Assembly (NCBI RefSeq): GCF_016804325.1
Contig: NZ_CP043627.1
Coordinates: forward strand, 2,803,001 to 2,867,000
Origin: Methylobacterium aquaticum
GTDB lineage: Bacteria; Pseudomonadota; Alphaproteobacteria; Rhizobiales; Beijerinckiaceae
Length of the DNA: 64,000 nucleotides
Direction of reading: 5' to 3'
The notes beneath the pieces were generated by a model that saw only the letters and a program-made list of their open reading frames with translations, ran no database searches and was not told the DNA's origin. The stretch's first letter is position 1. Each line of letters opens with the position of its first letter. Below, piece after piece: positions 1-7,639 of the stretch. The position numbers and the translations under genes were made by a program.

Positions 1-1
1 C

Positions 2-919
2 GGCCAGGGCGTGGTCTGGTACACGGGCCAGTTCTACGCCCTGTTCTTCCTGCAATCGATCCTGAAGGTCGACGGCTATACCGCGAACCTCCTGATCGCC
101 TGGGCGCTGCTGCTAGGCACCGGCTTCTTCGTGGTGTTCGGCTGGCTCTCGGACAAGATCGGCCGTAAGCCGATCATCCTGGCCGGCTGCCTGATCGCGG
201 CGCTGAGCTTCTTCCCGGTGTTCAAGCAGATCACCACGCTCGCCAACCCGGCCCTCGAGAAGGCGATCGAGACCGTCAAGGTGACCGTGGTGGCCGATCC
301 GGCCCAGTGCGGCAGCCTGTTCAACCCCGTCGGCACCCGGGTGTTCTCGGCGCCGTGCGATCTGGCCCGCGACTACCTGGCCAAGTCCTCGGTGCGCTAC
401 GCCACCGAGGCCGCGCCGGCCGGCCAGCCGACGGTCGTGCGGATCAACGGCACCGAGGTCCCGTTCGCGGCGGGCGCCCCGGCGGTGGAGTTCAACAAGG
501 CGGCGGCGACCGCGCTCCAGGCGGCGGGCTACCCGAAGGCGGGCGACGCGCAGGTCGTCAAGATGGCGAACCCGTTCGACATCTTCCGGCCGCAGGTGGC
601 CGGCGTGATCGGGCTGCTCTTCGTCCTCGTGCTCTTCGTCACGATGGTCTACGGCCCGATCGCCGCGGCCCTGGTCGAGCTGTTCCCGACCCGGATCCGC
701 TACACCTCGATGTCCCTGCCCTACCATATCGGCAACGGCTGGTTCGGCGGCCTGCTGCCCGCCACCGCCTTCGCGATGGTGGCCCAGACCGGCGACATCT
801 ATTACGGCCTCTGGTACCCGATCGTCATCGCGCTGATGACCTTCGTGCTCGGCCTGCTGCTGGTGCCCGAGACCAAGGACCGGGACATCTTCGACGACCG
901 GGACACCGCGACCCACTGA
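2..919 (+). CDS. MFS transporter, MHS (metabolite:H+ symporter) type, 5' end outside window
   Basis: Inner-membrane secondary transporter; the reading frame is already open at base 2, so the N-terminal half is missing. The visible part starts in a membrane segment with the conserved GQGVVWYTGQFYALFFL stretch seen in MHS-family symporters. It then has the MFS loop motif GWLSDKIGRKPI, a long hydrophilic insertion of about 110 residues with two cysteines (DPAQCGSLF and SAPCDL), and four or five more membrane segments. It ends with the typical PETKDRDIFDD tail. The insertion is larger than an ordinary MFS loop and probably faces the periplasm. Substrate is unknown; relatives move proline, betaine or organic acids. 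A Rho-independent terminator follows. Confidence 0.8.
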   Translation, partial: GQGVVWYTGQFYALFFLQSILKVDGYTANLLIAWALLLGTGFFVVFGWLSDKIGRKPIILAGCLIAALSFFPVFKQITTLANPALEKAIETVKVTVVADPAQCGSLFNPVGTRVFSAPCDLARDYLAKSSVRYATEAAPAGQPTVVRINGTEVPFAAGAPAVEFNKAAATALQAAGYPKAGDAQVVKMANPFDIFRPQVAGVIGLLFVLVLFVTMVYGPIAAALVELFPTRIRYTSMSLPYHIGNGWFGGLLPATAFAMVAQTGDIYYGLWYPIVIALMTFVLGLLLVPETKDRDIFDDRDTATH

Positions 920-942
920 GTCGAGGATGATGGAATCAAGAG

Positions 943-978
943 GGGCGCCCGCGGCGGAGGCTGCGGGCGCCCTTTCTT
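943..978 (+). terminator. Rho-independent terminator of the MFS gene
   Basis: A perfect 10-bp stem (GGGCGCCCGC at 943-952, GCGGGCGCCC at 963-972) is followed by TTTCTT, 24 bases after the MFS stop codon. Confidence 0.85.
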
Positions 979-1030
979 CGTGTTTGCCTGAACTTGCCCG
1001 ATCGGGCCGGCGAGGTTTCATCCCCTCCGC

Positions 1031-1167
1031 GTCATTCCGGGGCCGCGTAGCGGAGCCCGGAATCCAGAACCGCGGATGGTGTTGAATGAAGCGGAGACCG
1101 TTTCGTTGTCTCCTGGAACTCCTGAGTGTCTGGAGCCCGGGCTCCGCTGTCGCGGCCCCGGAATGAC
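1031..1167. repeat. Palindromic intergenic repeat, family A, copy 1
   Basis: A 137-bp element with inverted ends: it begins GTCATTCCGGGGCCGCG and ends CGCGGCCCCGGAATGAC. Inner arms (CGGAGCCCGGAATCCAGA on the left; GAGCCCGGGCTCCG on the right) continue the palindrome around a more variable centre. Similar copies lie at 18635-18773 and 28135-28274, all between genes. It has no coding capacity of its own. The family resembles the long REP-like elements of Rhizobiales; possible roles are mRNA 3'-end protection or termination. Confidence 0.85.
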
Positions 1168-1236
1168 CCTGAGAGGTTCAAGACCGTTGGGTCGAGCCGG
1201 GCACGATGCGAAACGAAGCGTTGCCTCGAACGACGA

Positions 1237-1261
1237 AGGCCCGCCTCACCGAGACGGGCCT
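1237..1261 (-). terminator. Hairpin, probable terminator of the small secreted-protein gene
   Basis: Inverted repeat AGGCCCG (1237-1243) and CGGGCCT (1255-1261) lies 25 bases past the stop of the minus-strand gene at 1286. There is only a weak T tract on the minus strand, so the assignment rests on the hairpin and its position. Confidence 0.5.
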
Positions 1262-1285
1262 CAAAAACAGGTCGGTCCGATGCGA

Positions 1286-1567
1286 TCACCGGCAGATCGT
1301 CACCCGCCGCACGATCCAGCCTTCGCCGTCGACGAACAGCTTCTTGCGCGAGGTCGAGCACTGGGCGTCGTCGGCCTCCGTGGCGGGCGCGGTCACGCTC
1401 GCCGTCGCGGCGACGTCGCGGGCGGGGGCCGCTGCGGCCTTCGGCGCCTTGTCGACCGCGGGTGCGGCGCTCGCGCAGAGCGGGGCGCCGGCCGTGGCCA
1501 GGGCGGCCAGAACGGCGAGCAGGGGCAGTCGGGCGCAGGAACGCGCACGCATGATCGGTGATCCCAT
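1286..1567 (-). CDS. Small secreted protein of unknown function
   Basis: Predicted 93-residue protein. I start it at ATG 1567 (MGSPIMRARSC) because a basic stretch followed by LPLLAVLAALATAGAPLCASA makes a convincing signal peptide; an alternative ATG is at 1552. The frame is open further upstream but that part looks non-coding. The mature part is rich in Ala and Lys, then ends in a compact segment with one cysteine (DAQCSTSRKKLFVDGEG, then WIVRRVTICR with another). The family is not recognised. Probably exported to the periplasm. Confidence 0.55.
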   Translation of the reverse strand: MGSPIMRARSCARLPLLAVLAALATAGAPLCASAAPAVDKAPKAAAAPARDVAATASVTAPATEADDAQCSTSRKKLFVDGEGWIVRRVTICR

Positions 1568-1886
1568 CGGTTGAAGGCCGTGCGGCACGTCCGGCGACGT
1601 CGCTCCGGGGCCGCTCTCTCTTGCCATGGATAAGTCGCCAAGGCTCGAAGAGTTGCGTTCCCGAAGCGTGTCGGTTGAGAAAACGGTAAACACGGGGGTG
1701 CGACGCCGCGGTGACATTTCGCACCGTGGTGCCGAGATCACACGAGCGGCGGGGTCGGACCGACCCTGGATTGGCGATCCCGCCCGGTTGGACTGCACCG
1801 TACTTCGAACGTCCGGCGCCCCGACGGGTTCCTGACGCAGTGTCGCCGAGATGATCCGGGCCTCGACTGGCCTGGTCTGTCGTCCT
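1568..1886. other. Intergenic region without a recognised gene
   Basis: This 319-base stretch lies between two minus-strand genes. It must hold the promoter of the small secreted-protein gene and the 3' end of the MFS transporter gene at 1887. A short palindrome GCACCGTGGTGC occurs near 1722. No convincing reading frame, RNA or operator is visible. Confidence 0.5.
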
Positions 1887-3116
1887 TCAGGCCAGCGCCT
1901 GCCGCCCCTGCCCCGCCCGGCGCTGCACCAGCCAGAGCGAGATCGCGACGTTGAGCAGGTTCCAGCCGATTCCGTTGGCGAAGGCCGCCGCGTAGGAGCC
2001 GCTGAGATCGAAGATCACGCCCGACAGCCAGCCGCCGAGCGCCATGCCGAACAGGGTCGCCATCAGGACGACGCCGACCCGGCCGCCGGCCTCGCTCGCC
2101 GGGAACAGCTCGCGCACGATGATCGCGTAGGCCGGGACGATGCCGCCCTGGAACAGGCCGAACAGGGCCGAGATCACGTAGAGCGAGGTCAGCCCGTCGA
2201 AGGCGAGGTAGAGCAGCAGCGCCACGCCCTGGAGCACCGAGCCGACCAGCAAGGTCGGCAAGCCCCCGATCCGGTCGGCGAGGAAGCCCGAGGCGATCCG
2301 GCTGACGATGCCGAAGCCGAGCATCAGGGACAGCATCTCGGCGCCGCGGGCGACGCCGTAGCCGAGATCGCCGCAATAGGCGACGATGTGGACCTGCGGC
2401 ATCGACATGGCGACGCAGCAGGCGAGCCCCGCCACGACCAGCAGTCCCTGGAGGACGGAAGGCGGCAGGCCGAGCGTGCCGCCCGCCCCCGAAGGCCGGA
2501 CGCGTTCCACCGCCTGGACCGGCGGGCGCCGGCGCATCAGCAGGGCGAGCGGCAGCATCGTGGCGAGGCAGAACAGGCCGATGCCGGCTTGCGTGGCGCG
2601 CCAGCCGTAATCCGACACCGCGTGCTGGACGAGCGGCGGCCAGATCGTGCCGGCGAGGTAGTTGCCCGCGGCGCAGACCGAGACCGCGATGCCGCGCCGG
2701 CGCGCGAACCACAGCGAGATGTCGGCCATCAGGGGCCCGAAGGCGGCGGACGAGCCGAGGAGCCCGATCAGGATCCCGTGCGCCAGCGCGAACTGCCACA
2801 GGCTGGTCGAGAGCGCGGTGGCGCCGTAGCCGAGGAACAGGCAGATCCCGCCGAGCACCAGCGGCGCCAGGATGCCGAACCGGTCGGCGAGCTTGCCCAT
2901 CAGCACGCCGCCGAAGGCGAAGCCGACCATCGTGAGGGTGTAGGGCAAGGCGGCGGCCCCCCGGGCGGCGCCGAACTCCGCCTGCACGGCGGGCAGAACC
3001 ACCACCACCGACCACATGCCGACGCCCCCGATGGTGGAGAGCAGCACGGCGACGACGAGGCGGCGCCACGAGGCAGTGGAATCGAGCCCGTCGGCGGGCA
3101 TCGCTGGGGTCGGCAC
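1887..3116 (-). CDS. MFS transporter (monocarboxylate/OFA-like)
   Basis: A 409-residue inner-membrane transporter of the major facilitator superfamily with about 12 hydrophobic segments. The loop between TM2 and TM3 reads GGVLMGKLADRFGILAP, a good MFS motif A; the mirror loop in the second half is SGFLADRIGGLPT. The central cytoplasmic loop is basic and short (LLMRRRPPVQAVERVRP). It lies 94 bases downstream of the ABC ATPase gene on the same strand and may be the last gene of that operon. Substrate cannot be read from the sequence; the neighbouring importer suggests a related organic anion or sulfonate. Confidence 0.75.
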   Translation of the reverse strand: MPTPAMPADGLDSTASWRRLVVAVLLSTIGGVGMWSVVVVLPAVQAEFGAARGAAALPYTLTMVGFAFGGVLMGKLADRFGILAPLVLGGICLFLGYGATALSTSLWQFALAHGILIGLLGSSAAFGPLMADISLWFARRRGIAVSVCAAGNYLAGTIWPPLVQHAVSDYGWRATQAGIGLFCLATMLPLALLMRRRPPVQAVERVRPSGAGGTLGLPPSVLQGLLVVAGLACCVAMSMPQVHIVAYCGDLGYGVARGAEMLSLMLGFGIVSRIASGFLADRIGGLPTLLVGSVLQGVALLLYLAFDGLTSLYVISALFGLFQGGIVPAYAIIVRELFPASEAGGRVGVVLMATLFGMALGGWLSGVIFDLSGSYAAAFANGIGWNLLNVAISLWLVQRRAGQGRQALA

Positions 3117-3210
3117 GGGCGCGTCCTCGAATCTTATGGCTTTGCCCGTGCTGTAGCAGCCGGGTGGGCCGGCGAGGAGCGATCCGGGTGCAACCCCTGC
3201 CCGCTTCGCG

Positions 3211-3948
3211 TCACCCCTCCGCGACCGTTCCGGGATACTTTGCCGAGAGGTCCCGCCGCATCGCCTCCATCCAGTCGCGCCCGCGCCCGGCCCTGGGCGT
3301 CCGGATCGGCACGTCCGCCACCAGGCTCGCCGGGCGGCCGGAGAGCAGCAGCAGCCGGTCGGCCACGGCGAGCGCCTCGGGCACGTTGTGGGTCACCATC
3401 AGCACCGCCGCGCCGCGGGAGGCCGCGCTGCCGAACACCGCCGCGCGCAACGAGGCCGCCGCGGCGTCGTCGAGGGAGACGAAGGGCTCGTCGAGGACGA
3501 GGAGGCCCGGCGCCAGGGCGAGGGCGCGAGCGAGCGCGACCCGCCGGGCCATGCCGAGCGACAGCGCCCGGGGGTAGCGCCCGCGCCAGGGGCCGAGGCC
3601 GAGTTCCTCGAACAGGGCGTCCAGGCCCTGCCCGCGCTCGCCCCGCGGCAGGGAGAGGCGCACGTTCTCCTCGACGGTCCGCCAGGGCAGCAGCCGCGGC
3701 TCCTGGAACACCATGCCGATGCGCAAATCCGGGCGGGTGGCGAGCGCGCCCTCGAAATCGCGGTCGAGGCCGAGCAGGATGCGCAGGGTGGTGGTCTTGC
3801 CCGCCCCCGACGGGCCGATCAGGCAGAGCGTTTCCCCCGCCCGGACCGTGACGGCGAGGTCGCGCACCGCCTCGACCGGCTCGGCCCCGTCCGGGCGGTA
3901 GACCTTGCGGCGGACCGTCAGGGTGAGGAGGGTATCGGTCAGCGCCAT
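3211..3948 (-). CDS. ABC transporter ATP-binding protein (nitrate/sulfonate/taurine family)
   Basis: A 245-residue cytoplasmic ATPase that powers the importer encoded upstream. Walker A is GPSGAGKTTT near residue 45, the Q-loop is VFQEPRLLPW, the signature is LSLGMARRVALARAL (an LSLGM variant of LSGGQ), Walker B is LLVLDEPF and the switch histidine is in MVTHN. It resembles SsuB, TauB and NrtD-type subunits. Its start overlaps the end of the permease once that gene's frameshift is corrected (permease stop at 3939), so translation is probably coupled. Confidence 0.88.
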   Translation of the reverse strand: MALTDTLLTLTVRRKVYRPDGAEPVEAVRDLAVTVRAGETLCLIGPSGAGKTTTLRILLGLDRDFEGALATRPDLRIGMVFQEPRLLPWRTVEENVRLSLPRGERGQGLDALFEELGLGPWRGRYPRALSLGMARRVALARALALAPGLLVLDEPFVSLDDAAAASLRAAVFGSAASRGAAVLMVTHNVPEALAVADRLLLLSGRPASLVADVPIRTPRAGRGRDWMEAMRRDLSAKYPGTVAEG

Positions 3949-4675
3949 CGGCGGGCCCGGGCGTCGAGGGCTGGAGCAGCAGGGCGTCGACCGCCAGCAT
4001 CACCGCGCTGAACACGAGGCTGTAGCCGATCAGCGCCGCGACGTCGAAGAGCTGGAAATAATACGAGATGGCGTAGCCGACGCCGTTCGGCCGGCCGAGC
4101 AGCTCGACCACCAGCACGATCTTCCAGGCGAGCGACACGCCGGAGCGGGCGGCCGCCACCGCGAAGGGTTCGAGCTGGGGCAGGAGCACGTGGCGGATCC
4201 AGGTGCGGCGGTCGTACCGGAAGGCCTGGGCCATCTCCTCGAGGCCCGGATCGAGCCCGCGGGCGCCCTCGCGCAGGATCACCGCGACGTTCGGCATCTT
4301 GTTGAGCGCCACCGCCAGGATCGCCGCGGTCTCGGTCAGGCCGAGCCAGATATAGGCGAGCACCGTGATGATCAGCGCCGGGGTGTTGAGGAGCACGAGC
4401 AGCGGCGTGTCGAGGAGCTGGTCGGCGGTTCGCGAGCGGCCAAGCGCGATGCCGAGCACCGCCCCCGTCGCCATGGCGAGGCAGAACGAGGCGACGACCC
4501 GCCACAGCGTGATGCCGATGTTGCGCAGGAGGTCGCCGGAGGCCGCCTCCCGCGCCACGAAGGCCGCCACCGCCTCCGGCGACGGCAGGGTGCGGGGATC
4601 GACGACGCGGCTCGCCAGCCACCAGCAGGCCAGCAGCAGGACGAGGGATCCGAGGCGGGCGAGGAGGGCCGTCAA
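3939..4675 (-). CDS. ABC transporter permease (SsuC/TauC-like), apparent 1-base frameshift near the 3' end
   Basis: Inner-membrane permease with about six membrane segments and the EAA-like cytoplasmic loop (EEMAQAFRYDRRTWIRHVLLP). The start is TTG at 4675, with GAGG just upstream and no better codon. After VDALLLQP the frame is lost at the GGG run 3968-3970. As read, it would run through the whole ATPase gene to 3134 as an implausible 513-residue product. Adding one C restores the expected ending LDARARRWR and a stop at 3939, overlapping the ATPase start. I therefore treat it as an intact gene of about 245 residues with a probable sequence error; real disruption cannot be excluded. Confidence 0.8.
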
Positions 4676-4724
4676 GCGAGCCGCCTCACGATCGGGCGGC
4701 CGACCCGTTCCACCCTCGCCTCTC

Positions 4725-4874
4725 CCACCCGCGACCTCATCCTGAGGTGCTGGGCGATCGGAGATCGCATAGCCTCGAAGGAGGGCTCCAGGGATCGCAG
4801 GGATGTCTGGAACCCTCCTTCGAGGTCAGTCGATCGTCGATCGACCGACACCTCAGGATGAGGTCGCGGGCGGG
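4725..4874. repeat. Palindromic intergenic repeat, family B, copy 1
   Basis: A 150-bp palindromic element. The left end reads CCACCCGCGACCTCATCCTG and the right end is its near-perfect reverse complement, CAGGATGAGGTCGCGGGCGG. Inner arms CTCGAAGGAGGGCTCCAG and its counterpart AACCCTCCTTCGAGG flank the centre. It sits inside the ABC operon, between the binding-protein and permease genes. A second copy is at 10822-10962. A long hairpin after a binding-protein gene fits a role in stabilising that part of the message. Confidence 0.85.
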
Positions 4875-4921
4875 AGGGAATGAGCGTGACCCTGTGCGCC
4901 GGAGAGGGCCTGCCGTGTCGC

Positions 4922-5917
4922 TCAGCCATTCGGCCCGCCATCCCAGTACAGCCCCTCCGGCAGGGTCGTGGCCGCGCCGACCAGGCGCTCGCCGCCGAGC
5001 CGCGCCAGCACCGCGTAGAGGCGTTCGGCATCCGCGCGCTCGGCCGCCGCCTTCCGGCGCGGGATGCCCTCCAGGAAGGCACGCTTGAGGGTGGCGTAGG
5101 TCGCCTCGTCCTCCGCCGCCATCAGCGGGCGCACGGGCGCCCAGGCCGCATCGTTCGCGGCGAGCGCCTGCTTGGCCTTGGACGAGGCCCGGGCGAAGCC
5201 CGCCACGGTGTGGGGCTGGCGCTGCAGCAGCGCCTCGTCGAAGACGTAGCCGAGGAGCGCGATCGGGCCCGTGACCCCGAAGGCCTCGGCGATGCCGTCG
5301 GCGCCGATCAGGCGGCGGAAGCCCCGCGCCTCGAGCCGGGCGCAGAAGGTCCAGTACAGGAGCGCGGCGTCGAGCTCGCCCGATTCGAGCTTGCGCATCA
5401 GGAGCGGCGGCGCGCCGAAGACGGGTTGGGCCGCGCGCTCCAGGTCGAGCCCGTCCTTCTCGCGGGCGCGGGCCCGCAGGAGCAGCCAGTTCTTGTCGAG
5501 CGGGCCTCCCGCCACCCCGAGGCGCTTGCCGGCGAGATCGGCCACCGAGCGCAGGGCGCTGCCTCCCGGCACCATCAGGGCGCCCTCGGTCGAGGAATAG
5601 GGCAGGAACTTCACCGCCCGGCCCTCCGCCCGCAGGCGCGCGGCCCAGAGCAGGTCGGAGACGATGGTGTCGACCTGGCCGCCCTGGAAGGCGATGCGGG
5701 CGGCGTCGCTCCCGGCGAGCCGCACGCCCTCGAGGGACAGCCCCTCGGCCGCGTCGATCCCCTCCGCCTTGATCACCGCCGCCTCCCACGAGACGGTGCC
5801 GAACGGCAGCAATCCGACCTTCAGGCTGGCCTGCGCGGAGGTCGTCTGGCCTGCGGCCCCCCGGAGGGCGAGCGGCCACAGCCCGGCCGCCGCCATCAAT
5901 CCGCGCCGTGAGAGCAT
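4922..5917 (-). CDS. ABC transporter substrate-binding protein (NitT/TauT family)
   Basis: A 331-residue periplasmic binding protein. The start is ATG 5917, preceded by a strong GGAGGAGGGG ribosome site; the open frame continues upstream but is non-coding. The N-terminus MLSRRGLMAAAGLWPLALRG has a twin-arginine-like RR and a hydrophobic signal core. The rest shows the SsuA/TauA-type layout: a KVGLLPFGTVSWEA strand, a DTIVSDLLWAARLRAEG helix region and SVADLAGKRLGVAGGP. It supplies substrate to the downstream permease and ATPase; the likely ligand is an organic anion such as a sulfonate, not resolvable here. Confidence 0.82.
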   Translation of the reverse strand: MLSRRGLMAAAGLWPLALRGAAGQTTSAQASLKVGLLPFGTVSWEAAVIKAEGIDAAEGLSLEGVRLAGSDAARIAFQGGQVDTIVSDLLWAARLRAEGRAVKFLPYSSTEGALMVPGGSALRSVADLAGKRLGVAGGPLDKNWLLLRARAREKDGLDLERAAQPVFGAPPLLMRKLESGELDAALLYWTFCARLEARGFRRLIGADGIAEAFGVTGPIALLGYVFDEALLQRQPHTVAGFARASSKAKQALAANDAAWAPVRPLMAAEDEATYATLKRAFLEGIPRRKAAAERADAERLYAVLARLGGERLVGAATTLPEGLYWDGGPNG

Positions 5918-6094
5918 GGGCCCCCTCCTCCTGTCCGGCCGGTTCGTCCGGCCTGGGTGCCGACCGTTGTCGCCGAGAGAGGTAGGCGGTGCGGTCGGCG
6001 GCGTCCACCGCTTGCGCGTCGGCGCGTGAGGCCGCACCCTGGGCGGGTCCGCCGCCGCGGTCACTTGTACTCTCGTCGGGACGATGACGACGCC

Positions 6095-6463
6095 ATGCCG
6101 AAAGACCAGGTTCTCAGCCCCGACGCGATCGCCGCCCGCCTCGCCGACCTGCCGGCCTGGACGGAGGCCGACGGCTGGATCACCCGCACCTACCGGACGA
6201 ACAGCTGGAAGGGCACCCTGATGGTGATCAACACCGTCGGCCACCTCGCCGAGGCGGCCTGGCACCACCCGGACCTCACCGCTTCTTACGCCTGGGTCGA
6301 GGTGCGGCTCACCACCCACTCGGCCAAGGGCCTGACCGAGAAGGATTTTGCGTTGGCGAGGAAGATCGAGGAGGTGGTCGGCTGGCAGCCGGGGCTGGAG
6401 GGAGGGGCGCTGGAGGGCACGCCGAGCGACCCGCGCTTCGCCTACATCAAGCACGACCGGTAG
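6095..6463 (+). CDS. phhB: Pterin-4a-carbinolamine dehydratase
   Basis: A 122-residue cytoplasmic enzyme that dehydrates 4a-hydroxytetrahydropterin during recycling of the pterin cofactor of aromatic amino acid hydroxylases. The family signature is clear: AWHHPDLTASYAWVEVRL holds the HHP-D active-site histidines, followed by TTHSAKGLTEKDFALARKIE. It is slightly longer than the usual 100 residues because of a C-terminal extension (LEGTPSDPRFAYIKHDR). I start it at ATG 6095 (MPKDQ); the frame is open further 5'. It diverges from the ABC operon on the minus strand. Confidence 0.88.
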   Translation: MPKDQVLSPDAIAARLADLPAWTEADGWITRTYRTNSWKGTLMVINTVGHLAEAAWHHPDLTASYAWVEVRLTTHSAKGLTEKDFALARKIEEVVGWQPGLEGGALEGTPSDPRFAYIKHDR

Positions 6464-6473
6464 CGGCGGCCCG

Positions 6474-6695
6474 TCACCCGCCCGTCTTCACTCGCCGGCA
6501 GAGCGTCTTCAGGTAGGCCGTCCGCCCCACCCCCTCGCGGACCTCCGAGCGGGCGATGATCTCCTGCCAGCCCGTCGCGCAGCCGATCTCGCTCGCGACC
6601 TTGGTCTTGAACACGTCGGTGGCATTGGCCTCCTCGCACTCCTGCACCGGGACCGTGTTGGCGCAGATCAGCACCACCGCCAGGAAGCCGTTCAT
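6474..6695 (-). CDS. Small exported cysteine-containing protein of unknown function
   Basis: A 73-residue protein starting MNGFLAVVLICANTV, a likely signal peptide, then four cysteines spread over the chain (one in the signal region, ECEEAN, IGCATGW, LKTLCRR). The start at ATG 6695 is preferred over ATG 6704 because the only ribosome site, CGGAGG, abuts 6704 but sits nine bases from 6695. It converges with the dehydratase gene; the stops are about 10 bases apart. Probably a periplasmic protein; the family is not recognised. Confidence 0.6.
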   Translation of the reverse strand: MNGFLAVVLICANTVPVQECEEANATDVFKTKVASEIGCATGWQEIIARSEVREGVGRTAYLKTLCRRVKTGG

Positions 6696-6781
6696 GATCC
6701 GCATCCTCCGCCGAGACGGGTCATGATGGGGCGCGGCGGCGCGACGCCAACCTGTGCCTTAGGGCCCCCCGGATTCCCGTC

Positions 6782-7633
6782 TCAGGCCGGAACCGCCGCC
6801 ACCTGCTCCGGATCGAAGCTGCGGCCCTCGACCGGGTTGGACAGGCAGCGCGTGCCGTACAGCGCGAGGTCGTGGGCGGCGTGGAAGTGGCCGGAGATCC
6901 AGAGGGCCGGCCGGTGGGCATCGGGCAGGTCGGCGAGCAGGGTGGTGGCGTAGAAGGCCGGCACCCACCAGGGCACGCCGGGGGCGTCGCGAAACCGGTC
7001 GGCGGCCTCCGCGATCGGCGGGTGGTGGGTGACCGCGACGGTCGGGCCCGGATGCGGCCGTGCGAAAGCCGCCATCAGGGCGGCCCGGTCGGCGGCGTGG
7101 GCCTCCATCGCGGCCTGCGGCGTCCAGGGCGTGCCGTCGCCCCGGCGGATCGCCCGGTATTCCCGCGAGCCGGTCGCCGGATCGGTCATGTGGGCGGCGG
7201 CATAGGCCACCGGGTCGTCGGGCCGGTCGGGGGTGTCGGGCGACAGCCAGCGCCCGGCGAGCCGCCAGTCGCTCCACAGGGTGGCGCCGACGAAGCGCAC
7301 GCCGTCGATGACGCGAGCCTCGCCGCCTTCGAGCAGCACCACGCGCTCGCGGGAGGCCTCCCGGTTGATCGCCTCCACCCCGGCCCGGAGCGCCGCCAGC
7401 AGGTCCGGGGCGGTGCGGGGATCGCCGGCCGGCGCGTAGCGCTCGTGGTTGCCCGGCACCAGCACCACCGGCCGCTCGCCGGCGAGATGCAGCAGCGCGG
7501 AGAGCCCCCGTTCCGGCTCGCCCTCCCAGACGTCGCCGGCGCAGACCATCACGTCGAAGGGTTGGCTCGGGGGCGGCACGGCGGCCAGCGGCCGGCGCTC
7601 GAGATGCAGGTCGGAGAGCGGGAAGAGGCGCAT
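6782..7633 (-). CDS. Calcineurin-like metallophosphoesterase
   Basis: A 283-residue cytoplasmic phosphoesterase with the full metal-binding motif set in order: SDLHLE (residues 7-12), CAGDVWEG, VPGNHERY, TVAVTHHPP and ISGHFHAAHD. These bind a di-metal centre. Its physiological substrate is unknown. It starts 6 bases after holB ends and is the last gene of the dac-tmk-holB cluster, where many alphaproteobacteria have metG instead. Confidence 0.85.
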   Translation of the reverse strand: MRLFPLSDLHLERRPLAAVPPPSQPFDVMVCAGDVWEGEPERGLSALLHLAGERPVVLVPGNHERYAPAGDPRTAPDLLAALRAGVEAINREASRERVVLLEGGEARVIDGVRFVGATLWSDWRLAGRWLSPDTPDRPDDPVAYAAAHMTDPATGSREYRAIRRGDGTPWTPQAAMEAHAADRAALMAAFARPHPGPTVAVTHHPPIAEAADRFRDAPGVPWWVPAFYATTLLADLPDAHRPALWISGHFHAAHDLALYGTRCLSNPVEGRSFDPEQVAAVPA

Positions 7634-7639
7634 GGGGCT

